Shown here one piece after another: positions 42,320 to 51,216 of a stretch of DNA of 64,000 nt. Made by a program: the position numbers and the translations under genes. Under the pieces are notes generated by a model that did not search any database, was not told the origin of the DNA, and worked only from the letters and a program-made list of their open reading frames with translations. Origin of the DNA: Enhydrobacter sp. (GTDB lineage: Bacteria; Pseudomonadota; Alphaproteobacteria; Reyranellales; Reyranellaceae); assembly GCF_030246845.1 (NCBI RefSeq), contig NZ_CP126889.1, forward strand, positions 1,736,001 to 1,800,000. The letters run 5' to 3'. Within the stretch, counting starts at the first letter, position 1; each line of letters begins with the position of its first letter.

Positions 42320-42990
42320 GCCCGGCTCGCCGCGGCATGCGCCTTCACGACCTGGCGCGGCATGTAGTTGGTGAAGGCCACGCGCCAGGCGTGAGCCGGA
42401 TCGGCCTGCTCGAAATGCTCGATCAGGGTGATGGAGACGTTCTCGATCTCGAAGCGCACGGCGGCCTCCGGATGCATGTTGAAGGCATGGGCGAGCGCCG
42501 CCCGGATCGTGCCGCCATGAGCGGTCGCCACGATGTCGCGGCCTCGATACTTCTCGGTGAGACGCTCGATGCTGCGCACCGTGCGCTCGCGCAGGTCGAT
42601 GAAGCTTTCCCCGCCCGGCGGCCTGAGCTCGGGCGGCCCGAGCCAGAAGAGATGGTTGCGGCCGTGCTTCTCGGCGATCTCGGTGTAGGTCAGGCCCTGC
42701 CAGGCGCCGAAATGCTGCTCGGCGAGATCCGGATCGATCAGCACTTCCCCGAACTCCGCGCCATGCGCCCCGAGGCACTCGGCCGTCTTGCGCGCCCGCA
42801 GGAGATTGGACGAATACCAGACCGCGCCCTTGGGCAGCAGCGCCGCCTGGTGCCGGAAGAGCGCATCGTTGCTCACATCGCAGTCCTTGTCGGTCTGGCC
42901 GTAGCAGCGGCCCTCGGGATTGGGGACCGGGGCGTGACGCACCCACCACCAACGCGTGATCGATCCCGTGATCCTGGCCCCGGTCGCCAT
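42316..42990 (-). CDS. Histidine phosphatase family protein (CobC-like)
   Basis: This 224-residue phosphoglycerate-mutase-fold phosphatase has the phosphohistidine motif WWVRHAPVPNPEGRCYGQTD (His19) and the second histidine in VATAHGGTIR. The GRCYGQTD segment resembles CobC, alpha-ribazole phosphatase, which removes the phosphate from alpha-ribazole-5'-phosphate or cobalamin phosphate. Its position beside cobS, cobU and cobT supports that role. It overlaps the methyltransferase start by 4 bp. Confidence 0.85.
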   Translation of the reverse strand: MATGARITGSITRWWWVRHAPVPNPEGRCYGQTDKDCDVSNDALFRHQAALLPKGAVWYSSNLLRARKTAECLGAHGAEFGEVLIDPDLAEQHFGAWQGLTYTEIAEKHGRNHLFWLGPPELRPPGGESFIDLRERTVRSIERLTEKYRGRDIVATAHGGTIRAALAHAFNMHPEAAVRFEIENVSITLIEHFEQADPAHAWRVAFTNYMPRQVVKAHAAASRA

Positions 42991-43028
42991 GGCTGCTCCT
43001 CGTAACGTTCTTCGAGTCGGCAGCCTTC

Positions 43029-43844
43029 TTAATCGTCGATCAGCAGCGCCGCCACCACCAGAAACGCCAGCTCAGCCTTCTGCTGGACGGCGCCCAGCGT
43101 GTCGCCGGTATAGCCGCCGATCCGCGCGGCGATCCAGCGCGAGGCGAACCATGCCGCGGCGATCGTCGCCACGGGGGCGAGAAGCGCCGCCCAGAAGCTA
43201 TGGCCCAGCAGCAGGACGAAGGCCAAAGCTACGCCGATACCGATCGTGAGCCACACGTCGTTGTCGGTGGGCTTGCCGACCTGCGCGCCCAGGCCGTCCT
43301 GGTGCACGGGTGCATAGGCGAGCAGCGGATAGGCCAGCACGGCGCGCGACAGGGCATGTGCTGCGATCAGCACGACGAGACCCGTGCCGCCTTCGAACCG
43401 CGCGAGGCAGGCGACCTTGATCAGCACGGAAAGGGCGAGCGCCAGCACCCCGAACGTCCCGTTGCGGCTGTCGCGCATGATCTCGAGCCGGCGCGGCGGC
43501 TCCAGCGCATGCGGCCCCAGCCCGTCGGCGGTGTCGGCGAGGCCGTCCTCGTGCAATGCCCGGGTGATCAGCACGGCGGTCCCGACCGCAAGCACCGCCG
43601 CGAGCCAGCCGGGCCCGGAGATGCCGCGCACGATCCCGAACACCAGGCCCGCCGCCAGGCCGACCGCCGCGCCGACGAACGGCAGCACGGGCAGGACGTC
43701 GGCCAGCGGCCAGCGCGGCACGCCGATATCGAACCTGACGCCGGTGAAGAACGACGCCTGTTCCTTGAAGGCCTGGAGCCAGTCGTCGAAGGAAGAGGGC
43801 CGACCGGACGAGGTCGAGCCCGGGAATTCGTTGGGGCTGGTCAT
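43029..43844 (-). CDS. cobS: Adenosylcobinamide-GDP ribazoletransferase (cobalamin synthase)
   Basis: This 271-residue polytopic membrane enzyme joins adenosylcobinamide-GDP and alpha-ribazole to form cobalamin. The motif ALHEDGLADTADGLG near residue 95 is the Asp-rich metal-binding signature, and GTFGVLALALSVLIKV follows. The ATG is taken at 43844 (MTSPNEFPGS), 33 bp from the divergent cobT ATG. No cobalamin riboswitch can fit in that gap. Confidence 0.95.
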   Translation of the reverse strand: MTSPNEFPGSTSSGRPSSFDDWLQAFKEQASFFTGVRFDIGVPRWPLADVLPVLPFVGAAVGLAAGLVFGIVRGISGPGWLAAVLAVGTAVLITRALHEDGLADTADGLGPHALEPPRRLEIMRDSRNGTFGVLALALSVLIKVACLARFEGGTGLVVLIAAHALSRAVLAYPLLAYAPVHQDGLGAQVGKPTDNDVWLTIGIGVALAFVLLLGHSFWAALLAPVATIAAAWFASRWIAARIGGYTGDTLGAVQQKAELAFLVVAALLIDD

Positions 43845-43877
43845 GGCGGCGCAAATATAGGATGGTCCGCGCCCCTG

Positions 43878-44903
43878 ATGAACGCCCCTCCCGCCACTTT
43901 CGAAGAAATGCGCCGTGTCCTGCGCGATCTGCCGGGACCGGACCTCGAGGCGCAAACGGCGATCGTCCGCCGCCAGGCCGAGCTCACCAAGCCGCCGGGG
44001 TCGCTCGGCCGGCTGGAGGAGATCGCCGAATGGCTGGGCTGCTGGCAGGGCCGCGCGCACCCGCGCGTCGAGCGGGCGCGCATTGCCGTCTTTGCCGGCA
44101 CCCACGGCGTCGCCCGCCGCGGTGTCTCGGCCTACCCGCCGCAAGTCACGCAGCAAATGGTGCAGAACTTCCTGAAGGGCGGCGCGGCAATCAATCAGCT
44201 CGCCGCGGCCATCGATGCCGACCTGCGCATCTACGAGCTCGACCTCGCGCATCCCACCGAGGATTTCACCCGGGGATCGGCAATGAGCGAGGACCGCGCC
44301 GCGCGCGCGATGGCCTACGGCATGATGGCCGTCGAGCCCGGCATCGACGTGCTCTGCCTCGGTGAGATGGGCATCGCCAACACCACCAGTGCCGCCGCGC
44401 TCTGCGCCGCGCTGTTCGGCGGCGCGGGCGCCGATTGGGCGGGACCGGGGACCGGCGTCAGCGGATCGGCCCTTTCGCACAAGATCACGGTGATCGACGA
44501 AGCGCTCGCCCGCCACAAGAAGGCGATCGCTGAGCACGATCCGCTGGCGCTTCTGGCAGCCCTCGGCGGCGAGGAGTTCGCTGCCATCGCCGGCGCGGTG
44601 CTGGCCGCGCGCATGGGCCGCATTCCGGTACTGCTCGACGGCTTTGCCTGCACCGCCGCGGCGGCAGTCCTGCACGCTCTCGACCGCCGGGCACTGGACC
44701 ATTGCCGCGTTGCCCATCGCTCGGCCGAGCCGGGCCACAAGCGGCTCCTCGAGGCGATCGGCCAGCGCCCCCTGCTCGACCTCGACATGCGGCTGGGCGA
44801 GGCGTCGGCAGCCGCCCTGGCGGTACCGATGCTGAAAGCGGCCGTGGCCTGCCACAACGGCATGGCCACCTTCGCCGAGGCGGGAGTCAGCGGAAAGGCC
44901 TGA
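43878..44903 (+). CDS. cobT: Nicotinate-nucleotide--dimethylbenzimidazole phosphoribosyltransferase
   Basis: This 341-residue enzyme makes alpha-ribazole phosphate, the lower-ligand nucleotide of cobalamin. RRQAELTKPPGSLGRLEEIAEWL, VFAGTHGVARRGVSAYP, LGEMGIANTTSAAA, LLDGFACTAAA and DLDMRLGEASAAALAVP are diagnostic. The catalytic Glu lies in the C-terminal CHNGMATFAEAGVS. It is divergent from cobS, and the two promoters must be compressed into 33 bp. A full palindromic repeat follows its stop codon. Confidence 0.96.
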   Translation: MNAPPATFEEMRRVLRDLPGPDLEAQTAIVRRQAELTKPPGSLGRLEEIAEWLGCWQGRAHPRVERARIAVFAGTHGVARRGVSAYPPQVTQQMVQNFLKGGAAINQLAAAIDADLRIYELDLAHPTEDFTRGSAMSEDRAARAMAYGMMAVEPGIDVLCLGEMGIANTTSAAALCAALFGGAGADWAGPGTGVSGSALSHKITVIDEALARHKKAIAEHDPLALLAALGGEEFAAIAGAVLAARMGRIPVLLDGFACTAAAAVLHALDRRALDHCRVAHRSAEPGHKRLLEAIGQRPLLDLDMRLGEASAAALAVPMLKAAVACHNGMATFAEAGVSGKA

Positions 44904-44938
44904 GCATCGGCAGGACGTCCGGGGCTCCGGCCACTGCC

Positions 44939-45013
44939 GTGTCATCCCGAGCGGAGCGAGGGATCTTTGGCTGGCGGCGATCAAGGACCCCTCGCTTACG
45001 CTCGGGACGACAC
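44939..45013. repeat. Full inverted dispersed palindromic repeat
   Basis: The left unit GTGTCATCCCGAGCG, then AGCGAGGGATCTTT, faces a right unit whose complement reads GTGTCGTCCCGAGCG. The arms are separated by about 15 nt and can form a long hairpin. It fills the gap between convergent cobT and the carboxymuconolactone decarboxylase-like gene. Confidence 0.78.
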
Positions 45014-45040
45014 AGCCTGGAGTTGCACGCTTCGATGAGC

Positions 45041-45604
45041 CTATGATCTGGCTTTCGCCGCGGGCAGGAAATCGTCCAGCGGGACGCCGAAGCTGTTGAG
45101 CGCCCAGGAGACGAGATTGTACTGGCCGATCGTGAAGACGGCGTCCATGAGCTGCTCGGTCGAATAGCTCCCGGCGAGCGTGGCCCAGGTCGCATCGGAG
45201 ACGACCGAGCGCTCGAAGAGATCGTCGACGGCCTGCATCAGGGCCGCCTCCTTCTCGCTCCACCCGGCGGCCTTCGGCCCCTCCTTGATGCGCGCGATGT
45301 CGGCGTCATTCAGTCCGCCGCGTTTGGCGATCAGCTCATGCTGGGCAAACTCGTACTCCGCCTGGTTCAACCAGCCGATGCGCAGGATCAGAAGCTCCCG
45401 GTCGCGAAACGGCAGCGTCTGCTTGCCGAGGATATGGCCGGCGAAGGGCGTCCATCGCTTCACGAGCTTGGGATGGTGGGCGAGCACCTTGAAGATGTTG
45501 AAAATACGCCCGTTCATGGCGTTCTTCTCGATCGCTTCGCGATCCTCGGGCGCCAGGGTCGAAAGATCGCGCATCGAAAGACGCTGCTTACGCTGGATCA
45601 TCAT
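45041..45604 (-). CDS. Carboxymuconolactone decarboxylase family protein
   Basis: The 187-residue protein has the CMD/AhpD fold: FAGHILGKQTLPFRDRELLILRIGWLNQAEYEFAQHELIAKRGGL, then DALFERSV-like and DAVFTIGQYNLVSWALNSFGV. It lacks the CxxC pair of AhpD peroxidase partners, so disulfide chemistry is unlikely. The substrate is unknown. GGAGG four nt before the ATG at 45604 sets the start; a second Met follows immediately. It is divergent from the aldo/keto reductase gene by 38 bp. Confidence 0.87.
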   Translation of the reverse strand: MMIQRKQRLSMRDLSTLAPEDREAIEKNAMNGRIFNIFKVLAHHPKLVKRWTPFAGHILGKQTLPFRDRELLILRIGWLNQAEYEFAQHELIAKRGGLNDADIARIKEGPKAAGWSEKEAALMQAVDDLFERSVVSDATWATLAGSYSTEQLMDAVFTIGQYNLVSWALNSFGVPLDDFLPAAKARS

Positions 45605-45642
45605 GTTACCTCCTCGGATGCAAGGTAGCATGGCGGTGTCGC

Positions 45643-46548
45643 ATGTCCCTCACCCGCGCAACCTTTCTTCAACTCGGCGCCGCCGTTCTGGCATGCGGCC
45701 GTGCCGCAGCCCAGGCAGGAGCCCGCATGCAGCGACGCAAGATCCCCTCCACCGGAGAGGAGCTGCCGGTGATCGGCTGCGGCACGTGGCAGACCTTCGA
45801 TGTCGGTTCGAGCGCCGCCGAGCGGGCCCCGCTCGCCGAGGTGTTGCGCGTGCTGTTCGAGGCCGGCGGCTCGGCGATCGACAGTTCGCCCATGTATGGT
45901 CGCGCCGAGGGGGTCGTGGGCGACCTGCTCGCGGCCTCGGGCGATCGCGACAAGGCATTCCTCGCGACCAAGGTCTGGACCAGCGGACGGCAGGCCGGCA
46001 TCGAGCAGATGCAGCGGTCGATGAGGCTGCTGCGCACCTCCCGCATCGACCTGATGCAGATCCACAACCTGGTCGATTGGCAGACCCATCTGCCAACGCT
46101 GCAGGCCTGGAAGACGGAGGGCAGCGTCCGGCTGATCGGCGTCACCCACTACACCGAAAGCGCACACGATACGGTGCTCGCCGTCCTGCAGCGCGCCCGC
46201 TTCGACTTCCTGCAGATCGACTATGCGATCGACGATCGCCACGCCGAGCAGCGGCTGTTGCCCTTCGCCCGTGACAACGGCATCGCCGTGATGATCAACC
46301 AGCCGTTCGGCGGCGGCGGCCTCTTGCGCAAGCTCGCGCGGCGCAGGCTTCCCGACTGGGCGGGGGAGATCGGCTGCACGAGCTGGGCGCAGGTGCTGCT
46401 GAAGTTCGCGCTCGCGCATCCGGCAGTGACCTGCGTCATTCCCGGCACCAGCAAGCCCGGGCATATGCGCGACAACGCGCAAGCCGGGCTGGGACCGCTT
46501 CCCGATGCGGCGCTGGTCAAGCGGATGGTGAAGGAGATCGCGACCTGA
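45643..46548 (+). CDS. Exported aldo/keto reductase
   Basis: This 301-residue protein has a signal-like N-terminus (MSLTRATFLQLGAAVLACGRAAAQA) and an aldo/keto reductase barrel. The catalytic tetrad is present: Asp80 and Tyr85 (SAIDSSPMYG), Lys110 (LATKVWT) and His141 (MQIHNL). It ends with the NADPH-binding segment CVIPGTSKPGHMRDN. A few proteobacterial paralogues of this type carry export signals, but cofactor supply in the periplasm is unclear, so the N-terminus could also be uncleaved. It is convergent with the small MFS-associated gene; a strong hairpin separates them. Confidence 0.88.
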   Translation: MSLTRATFLQLGAAVLACGRAAAQAGARMQRRKIPSTGEELPVIGCGTWQTFDVGSSAAERAPLAEVLRVLFEAGGSAIDSSPMYGRAEGVVGDLLAASGDRDKAFLATKVWTSGRQAGIEQMQRSMRLLRTSRIDLMQIHNLVDWQTHLPTLQAWKTEGSVRLIGVTHYTESAHDTVLAVLQRARFDFLQIDYAIDDRHAEQRLLPFARDNGIAVMINQPFGGGGLLRKLARRRLPDWAGEIGCTSWAQVLLKFALAHPAVTCVIPGTSKPGHMRDNAQAGLGPLPDAALVKRMVKEIAT

Positions 46549-46554
46549 GAAGAA

Positions 46555-46577
46555 CCCCGGCGGCAGCGCCGCCGGGG
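46555..46577. terminator. GC-rich terminator between aldo/keto reductase and formate operon
   Basis: CCCCGGCGGC-AGC-GCCGCCGGGG is a perfect 10-bp stem with a 3-nt loop. On the minus strand it is followed by TTCTTCT, so it probably ends the formate transcription unit; the plus-strand side lacks a T run. Confidence 0.65.
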
Positions 46578-46588
46578 CCGGCCGCAGC

Positions 46589-46714
46589 TTACTGGAAAAG
46601 CTTCATCGCGTTCTCGAGCGTCTTGAACACACCCCAGACGAGGGGGATGCCGACGAAGCCCCAGGCCAGCACCAGATACAACGTGGTGGTGCCGGTTTCA
46701 TTCGAGTTGCTCAT
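46589..46714 (-). CDS. MFS transporter small subunit (41 residues)
   Basis: This small ORF reads MSNSNETGTTTLYLVLAWGF then VGIPLVWGVFKTLENAMKLFQ, a single transmembrane helix. It starts 12 bp after the stop codon of the oxalate/formate-type MFS gene with a strong AGGAGGAGG site. Short one-helix proteins with a GIPLxWGVxxTLxxAxxLF pattern habitually follow MFS transporters of this group and are annotated as their small subunit. Its intactness contrasts with the frameshift in its partner gene. Confidence 0.8.
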   Translation of the reverse strand: MSNSNETGTTTLYLVLAWGFVGIPLVWGVFKTLENAMKLFQ

Positions 46715-46726
46715 GACACCCTCCTC

Positions 46727-48038
46727 CTAGGCCCGGGCGCCGGCGACGGAAGCCCGCGTGGGCTCCTGTTCCGGCTTCATGTGATAACGATCGTGCACCG
46801 CCCTCACGAGAGCGTTGCAGACGAAGCCGATCACCAGCAGTCCGGCCATGATGTACATGGTCGTGTTGTAGGCCTGCGCCTTGGGCACGTTGTTGTCGAT
46901 CTGGTACTGGCGGATGTAGTTCACCAAGACCGGGCCGAAGATGCCGGCGGCGGACCAGGCGGTGAGCAACCAGCCATGGATGGCGCCGACATAGCGCGTG
47001 CCGAACATGTCCTTGAGATACGCCGGCACGGTCGAGAAGCCACCGCCATACATGCTGATGATGACAACGAAGCAGAGCACGAACAGCGTGACGCTGCCGA
47101 TCGCGCCGGTATGCGGAACGAGGATGTAGAGCACCGTTCCGATCACGAAGAAGCAGAAGTAGGTGTTCTTGCGGCCGATGAAGTCGGAGGTCGAGGCCCA
47201 GAAGAAGCGGCCCAGCATGTTAAACAGGCTGATGAGACCGACGAAGCCTGCCGCCGCGACCGGCGTCACGCGGCCGGGGAACATCTCCTGGCTCATGGCC
47301 GAGGCCTGGCCCAGCACGCCGATGCCGGCCGTCACGTTGAGGCAGAGCACCCACCAGATCAGCCAGAACTGCGGCGTCTTCAGCGCATCGTAGACATAGA
47401 CGTCGTTCTTGGTGATGAGCTTCTGCCATGGTGAAGACGAGGTAGATGCAGCCGAGGGCAATGAAGGTCTCCGCCACGCCGACATGGGTCGGGGTCGAGA
47501 ACTTCTGCATCAGCCACACCGACAGCGGCGAGGCGATGAAGGCGCCGCCGCCGAAGCCCATGATGGCCATGCCGGTGGCCATGCCGGGCCGGTCAGGGAA
47601 CCATTTGATCAGGGTCGACACGGGCGAGATGTAGCCGATGCCGAGGCCGATGCCGCCCAGCACGCCGTAGCCGAGATAGATCAGCCAGAGCTGATGGGCG
47701 TAGACGCCCACCGCCGACAGCAGGAAGCCGATGCTCCAGCAGAGACCGGCCGTGAACATCGCCCTTCGCGGGCCGCCCTCCTCGACCCAGCGGCCGAACA
47801 CCGCCGCGGAGAGGCCGAGGAAGACGATGGCGAGCGAGAAGATCCAGCCGAGCTCGGTGAGCTTCCAGTCGCCCGGCGCCGACTGGCTGATGCCGATCAG
47901 CTTGGTCATCGGCAGGTTGAAGACGCTGAAGGCATAGGCCTGGCCGATGCAGAGATGCATGCACAGCGCCGCCGGCGGCACCAGCCAACGGCTGAAGCCG
48001 GGCCCGGCGATGGTACGTTCGCGAGCGAGGAAGCTCAT
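46727..48038 (-). pseudogene. Oxalate/formate antiporter-type MFS transporter, frameshifted
   Basis: Two overlapping frames encode the halves of one OFA-family MFS protein. The first (from the ATG at 48038) runs from MSFLARERTIAG to FIALGCIYLVFTM, helices 1-6. The second, shifted by one base, continues KLITKNDVYVYDALKTPQFWLIWWVLCLNVTAGIGVLGQ to YMIMAGLLVIGFVCNALVRAV, helices 7-12. The break is near 47425-47435. Relatives have a linker of about 25 residues between the halves that is missing here, so a deletion with frame loss is likely, though an assembly error is possible. Each half is otherwise free of stop codons. An antiporter fits the formate dehydrogenase operon it terminates. Confidence 0.8.
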
Positions 48039-48151
48039 GGGCATTCTCCTCTGGAGCTGGATGAAGAACGCGTTTCCGTGCGCGACGGCCGCATGGCCAT
48101 CGCCTTTACGATGACAGTCATTGTCGTTTCTCCCCGGTTGCCTCTCGTTGC

Positions 48152-48376
48152 TTACTTCTGCGCTTCCGCCTCCTTCAGCCGGCGGACGGCCTGGCGGACG
48201 GGATCGTCGAGACCCGCCCCGCCTTGCTCCAGATGCGCGACGATCGCGGCGCGCATGCGTGGATCCCAGAATTTCCGCAGATGGTCGGCAATGGCGCCGA
48301 CCGGGTCGGCGCCGCGCTGCGGCATGAAGAACTTGCCGATCTGATTGGCCATCATGACGAGCTTGTCGTCGGTCAC
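48152..48376 (-). CDS. fdsD: Formate dehydrogenase delta subunit
   Basis: This 74-residue protein has the FdsD pattern: LVMMANQIGKFFMPQRGADPVGAIADHLRKFWDPRMRAAIVAHL. FdsD is a small cytosolic subunit of NAD-linked formate dehydrogenases, needed for full activity. It starts at a GTG 3 bp after the fdsA stop codon. fdsC, the sulfurtransferase-like maturation gene usually between fdsA and fdsD, is absent here. Confidence 0.92.
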   Translation of the reverse strand: MTDDKLVMMANQIGKFFMPQRGADPVGAIADHLRKFWDPRMRAAIVAHLEQGGAGLDDPVRQAVRRLKEAEAQK

Positions 48377-48379
48377 GGA

Positions 48380-51205
48380 CTACTCCGCCGCGACCTTCGC
48401 GATCCGGCGGCTACGTTCGGCCTGCCGCTCGTAGTCGCGCTGCCAGTCGGTCGGCCCGTTGGAGGGCGAGACCTGCACCGCGGTCACCTTGTATTCCGGG
48501 CAGTTGGTGGCCCAGTCCGAATATTCGGTCGTGACGACATTGGTCTGGGTCGCCGGATGATGGAAGGTCGTATAGACCACACCCGGCGCCACACGGTCGG
48601 TGACGTGGGCACGAAGCGTCGTGCCGGCAACGCGGCTTTCGAGCTTCACCCAGTCGCCGTCGCGCACGCCGCGCTCTTCGGCGTCGTGCGGATGGATCTC
48701 CAGCACGTCCTGATCGTGCCACACCACGTTATCGGTGCGGCGGGTCTGGGCGCCGACATTGTACTGGGTCAGGATGCGGCCGGTGGTGAGCAGCAAGGGG
48801 AAGCGCGGACCGGTTCGCTCGTCCGTCGCGATGTATTCGGTGACCATGAAGTTGCCCTTGCCGCGGACGAATCCGCCGACATGCATGACCGGCGTGCCTT
48901 CCGGCGCCTTCTCGTTGCATGGCCATTGGACGGAGCCCAGCCGGTCGATCAGATCGAACGAGACGCCCGAGAAGGTCGGTGTCAGCTTCGCGATCTCGTC
49001 CATGATCTCGGACGGATGGGTGTAGCGCATCTCGAAGCCCATCGCCTTCGATATGGCGAGCGTGATCTCCCAGTCCGCCATGCCGTTCTTCGGCTCCATG
49101 ACCTTGCGCACGCGATTGATGCGACGCTCGGCGTTCGTGAACGTGCCGTCCTTCTCGAGAAAGGTCGATCCGGGCAGGAAGACGTGCGCATAGTTCGCCG
49201 TTTCGTTCAGGAACAGATCCTGCACCACGACGCATTCCATCGCCGCCAGCGCCGCCGCCACATGCTTGGTGTTCGGGTCCGACTGCAGAATGTCCTCGCC
49301 CTGCACGTAGAGGCCCTTGAAGGTGCCCTCGACCGCCGCGTCGAACATGTTGGGGATGCGCAGCCCCGGCTCCGCATCGAGCTTGCGGCCCCACATCGCC
49401 TCGAAGGTCCTGCGCATGGCGTCGTTGGCGATATGGCGATAGCCGGTGAGCTCGTGGGGAAAGGAGCCCATGTCGCACGAGCCCTGGACGTTGTTCTGGC
49501 CGCGCAGCGGGTTCACGCCCACGCCGGGCCGCCCGATATTGCCGGTCGCCATGGCGAGATTGGCGAGCCCCATGACGGCCGTCGTGCCCTGCGTGTGCTC
49601 GGTGACGCCAAGGCCGTAGTAGATCGCGGCATTGCCGCCGGTCGCATAGAGACGCGCCGCGCCGCGAATCGTTTCCGCGGGCACGCCCGAGAGGGCGCTG
49701 ACGGCTTCGGGGCTGTTCTTCGGATCGGCCACAAAGGCAGCCCAATAGTCGAATGCGCCGGTATCGCAGAAGCTGCGCACGAACTTCTCGTCGACCAGGC
49801 CCTCGGTCACGACGACATGCGCAAGCGCATTCAGGACGGCGGCGTTCGTGCCCGGCTGCAACGCCAGATGGTAGTCGGCCTTCACATGCGGCATTCGGAC
49901 GAGATCGATCCGGCGCGGATCGATCACGATCAGCCGCGCGCCCTGACGCAACCGCCTCTTCATGCGCGAGGCGAAGACGGGATGGGCGTCGGTCGGATTG
50001 GCGCCGATCACCATGACGACATCGCATTGATCGATCGAGTCGAAGTCCTGTGTGCCGGCCGAGGTGCCGAAGGTGGCGTTGAGGCCGTAGCCGGTCGGCG
50101 AATGGCAGACACGCGCGCAGGTATCGACGTTGTTGTTGCCGAACCCGCCGCGCACCAGCTTCTGCACCAGATAGGTCTCCTCGTTGGTGCAGCGCGACGA
50201 GGTGATGCCGCCAATGGCGAGCCGGCCGTACTTCTCCTGCAGGCGCTTGAACTCCGAGGCGACGCGGTCGATCGCGGTCTCCCAGCTCACCTCGCGCCAC
50301 GGCTCGGCGATGCTCTCGCGCATCATCGGCTTCAGGATGCGCTCGCGATGGTTGGCATAGCCCCAGGCGAAGCGGCCCTTGACGCAGGAATGGCCGCGAT
50401 TGGCCTTGCCATCCTTGTACGGCACCATGCGCACGACATCCTCGCCGCGCATTTCCGCCTTGAAGCTGCAGCCGACGCCGCAATAGGCGCAGGTCGTGAC
50501 CACCGAATGCTCGGGCCGGCCCGATGCGATCACCGATTTCTCGATCAGCGCGTCGGTCGGGCAGGCCTGCACGCAGGCCCCGCAAGACACGCACTCCGAG
50601 CTCAGGAAATCGTCGACCGGCGTGCCGGCCGAGACCCTGGACTCGAAGCCCCGGCCCTCGATGGTGAGCGCGAACGTACCCTGCACCTCCTCGCAGGCGC
50701 GCACGCAGCGCGAGCAGACGATGCACTTCGCCGGATCGAACACGAAATAGGGATTGGACTCGTCCTTCGCCTCGCTCAGGTGATTGGCGCCGTCGCGACC
50801 GTACCTCACCTCGCCGACACCCACCGCCTCGGCCATCTCCTTCAGGTCGTCGCCGGCGGCCCCGGTCGGATGATCCGAGAGATAGAGCTCCATGACGCCA
50901 CGTCGGATCCGGGTCAGGCGCTCACTCCTGGTCGAGACGACCATGTCCGGCGCGACCGGCGTCGTGCAAGAGGCGGGCGTGCCGGCACGGCCGGCGATTT
51001 CGACCAGGCACAGGCGGCACGAGCCGAACGCCTCCAGCGAATCGGTGGCGCAGAGCTTGGGCACGTCGATGCCGGCCTCGATGGCCGCGCGCATCACCGA
51101 GGTGCCGGCGGGCACGGTGACGCCCTTGCCATCGATCGTGAGCGCGACTTGCTCCGCCGCCCGGCTGACGGGGGTTCCGTAGTCTGTTTCGACGATGAGT
51201 GACAT
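48380..51205 (-). CDS. fdsA: NAD-dependent formate dehydrogenase alpha subunit
   Basis: This 941-residue molybdo/tungsto-enzyme subunit oxidises formate to CO2. In order it carries an N-terminal 2Fe-2S ferredoxin domain (CATDSLEAFGSCRLCLVEI), a His/Cys cluster region, two 4Fe-4S motifs (CIVCSRCVRAC and CVSCGACVQACP), a further cluster (CAYCGVGCSF) and the bis-MGD domains with the metal-ligand Cys in TCARVCHSPTG (about residue 375). Cysteine rather than selenocysteine is used. The start is MSLIVETDYG with GAGG 8 nt upstream; an in-frame ATG two codons earlier is possible. It begins 12 bp after fdsB. Confidence 0.96.
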   Translation of the reverse strand: MSLIVETDYGTPVSRAAEQVALTIDGKGVTVPAGTSVMRAAIEAGIDVPKLCATDSLEAFGSCRLCLVEIAGRAGTPASCTTPVAPDMVVSTRSERLTRIRRGVMELYLSDHPTGAAGDDLKEMAEAVGVGEVRYGRDGANHLSEAKDESNPYFVFDPAKCIVCSRCVRACEEVQGTFALTIEGRGFESRVSAGTPVDDFLSSECVSCGACVQACPTDALIEKSVIASGRPEHSVVTTCAYCGVGCSFKAEMRGEDVVRMVPYKDGKANRGHSCVKGRFAWGYANHRERILKPMMRESIAEPWREVSWETAIDRVASEFKRLQEKYGRLAIGGITSSRCTNEETYLVQKLVRGGFGNNNVDTCARVCHSPTGYGLNATFGTSAGTQDFDSIDQCDVVMVIGANPTDAHPVFASRMKRRLRQGARLIVIDPRRIDLVRMPHVKADYHLALQPGTNAAVLNALAHVVVTEGLVDEKFVRSFCDTGAFDYWAAFVADPKNSPEAVSALSGVPAETIRGAARLYATGGNAAIYYGLGVTEHTQGTTAVMGLANLAMATGNIGRPGVGVNPLRGQNNVQGSCDMGSFPHELTGYRHIANDAMRRTFEAMWGRKLDAEPGLRIPNMFDAAVEGTFKGLYVQGEDILQSDPNTKHVAAALAAMECVVVQDLFLNETANYAHVFLPGSTFLEKDGTFTNAERRINRVRKVMEPKNGMADWEITLAISKAMGFEMRYTHPSEIMDEIAKLTPTFSGVSFDLIDRLGSVQWPCNEKAPEGTPVMHVGGFVRGKGNFMVTEYIATDERTGPRFPLLLTTGRILTQYNVGAQTRRTDNVVWHDQDVLEIHPHDAEERGVRDGDWVKLESRVAGTTLRAHVTDRVAPGVVYTTFHHPATQTNVVTTEYSDWATNCPEYKVTAVQVSPSNGPTDWQRDYERQAERSRRIAKVAAE

Positions 51206-51216
51206 GGCCATGTCCT

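Noticed and set aside
43845..43877. Cobalamin riboswitch between cobS and cobT
   Set aside because: The gap is 33 bp, far too short for the roughly 200-nt element, and no B12-box-like sequence is visible.
48224..51202. A plus-strand open frame of about 990 codons opposite fdsA
   Set aside because: It mirrors the fdsA coding sequence and has low-complexity composition (His, Arg, Ala, Asp). fdsA has full domain support on the other strand.
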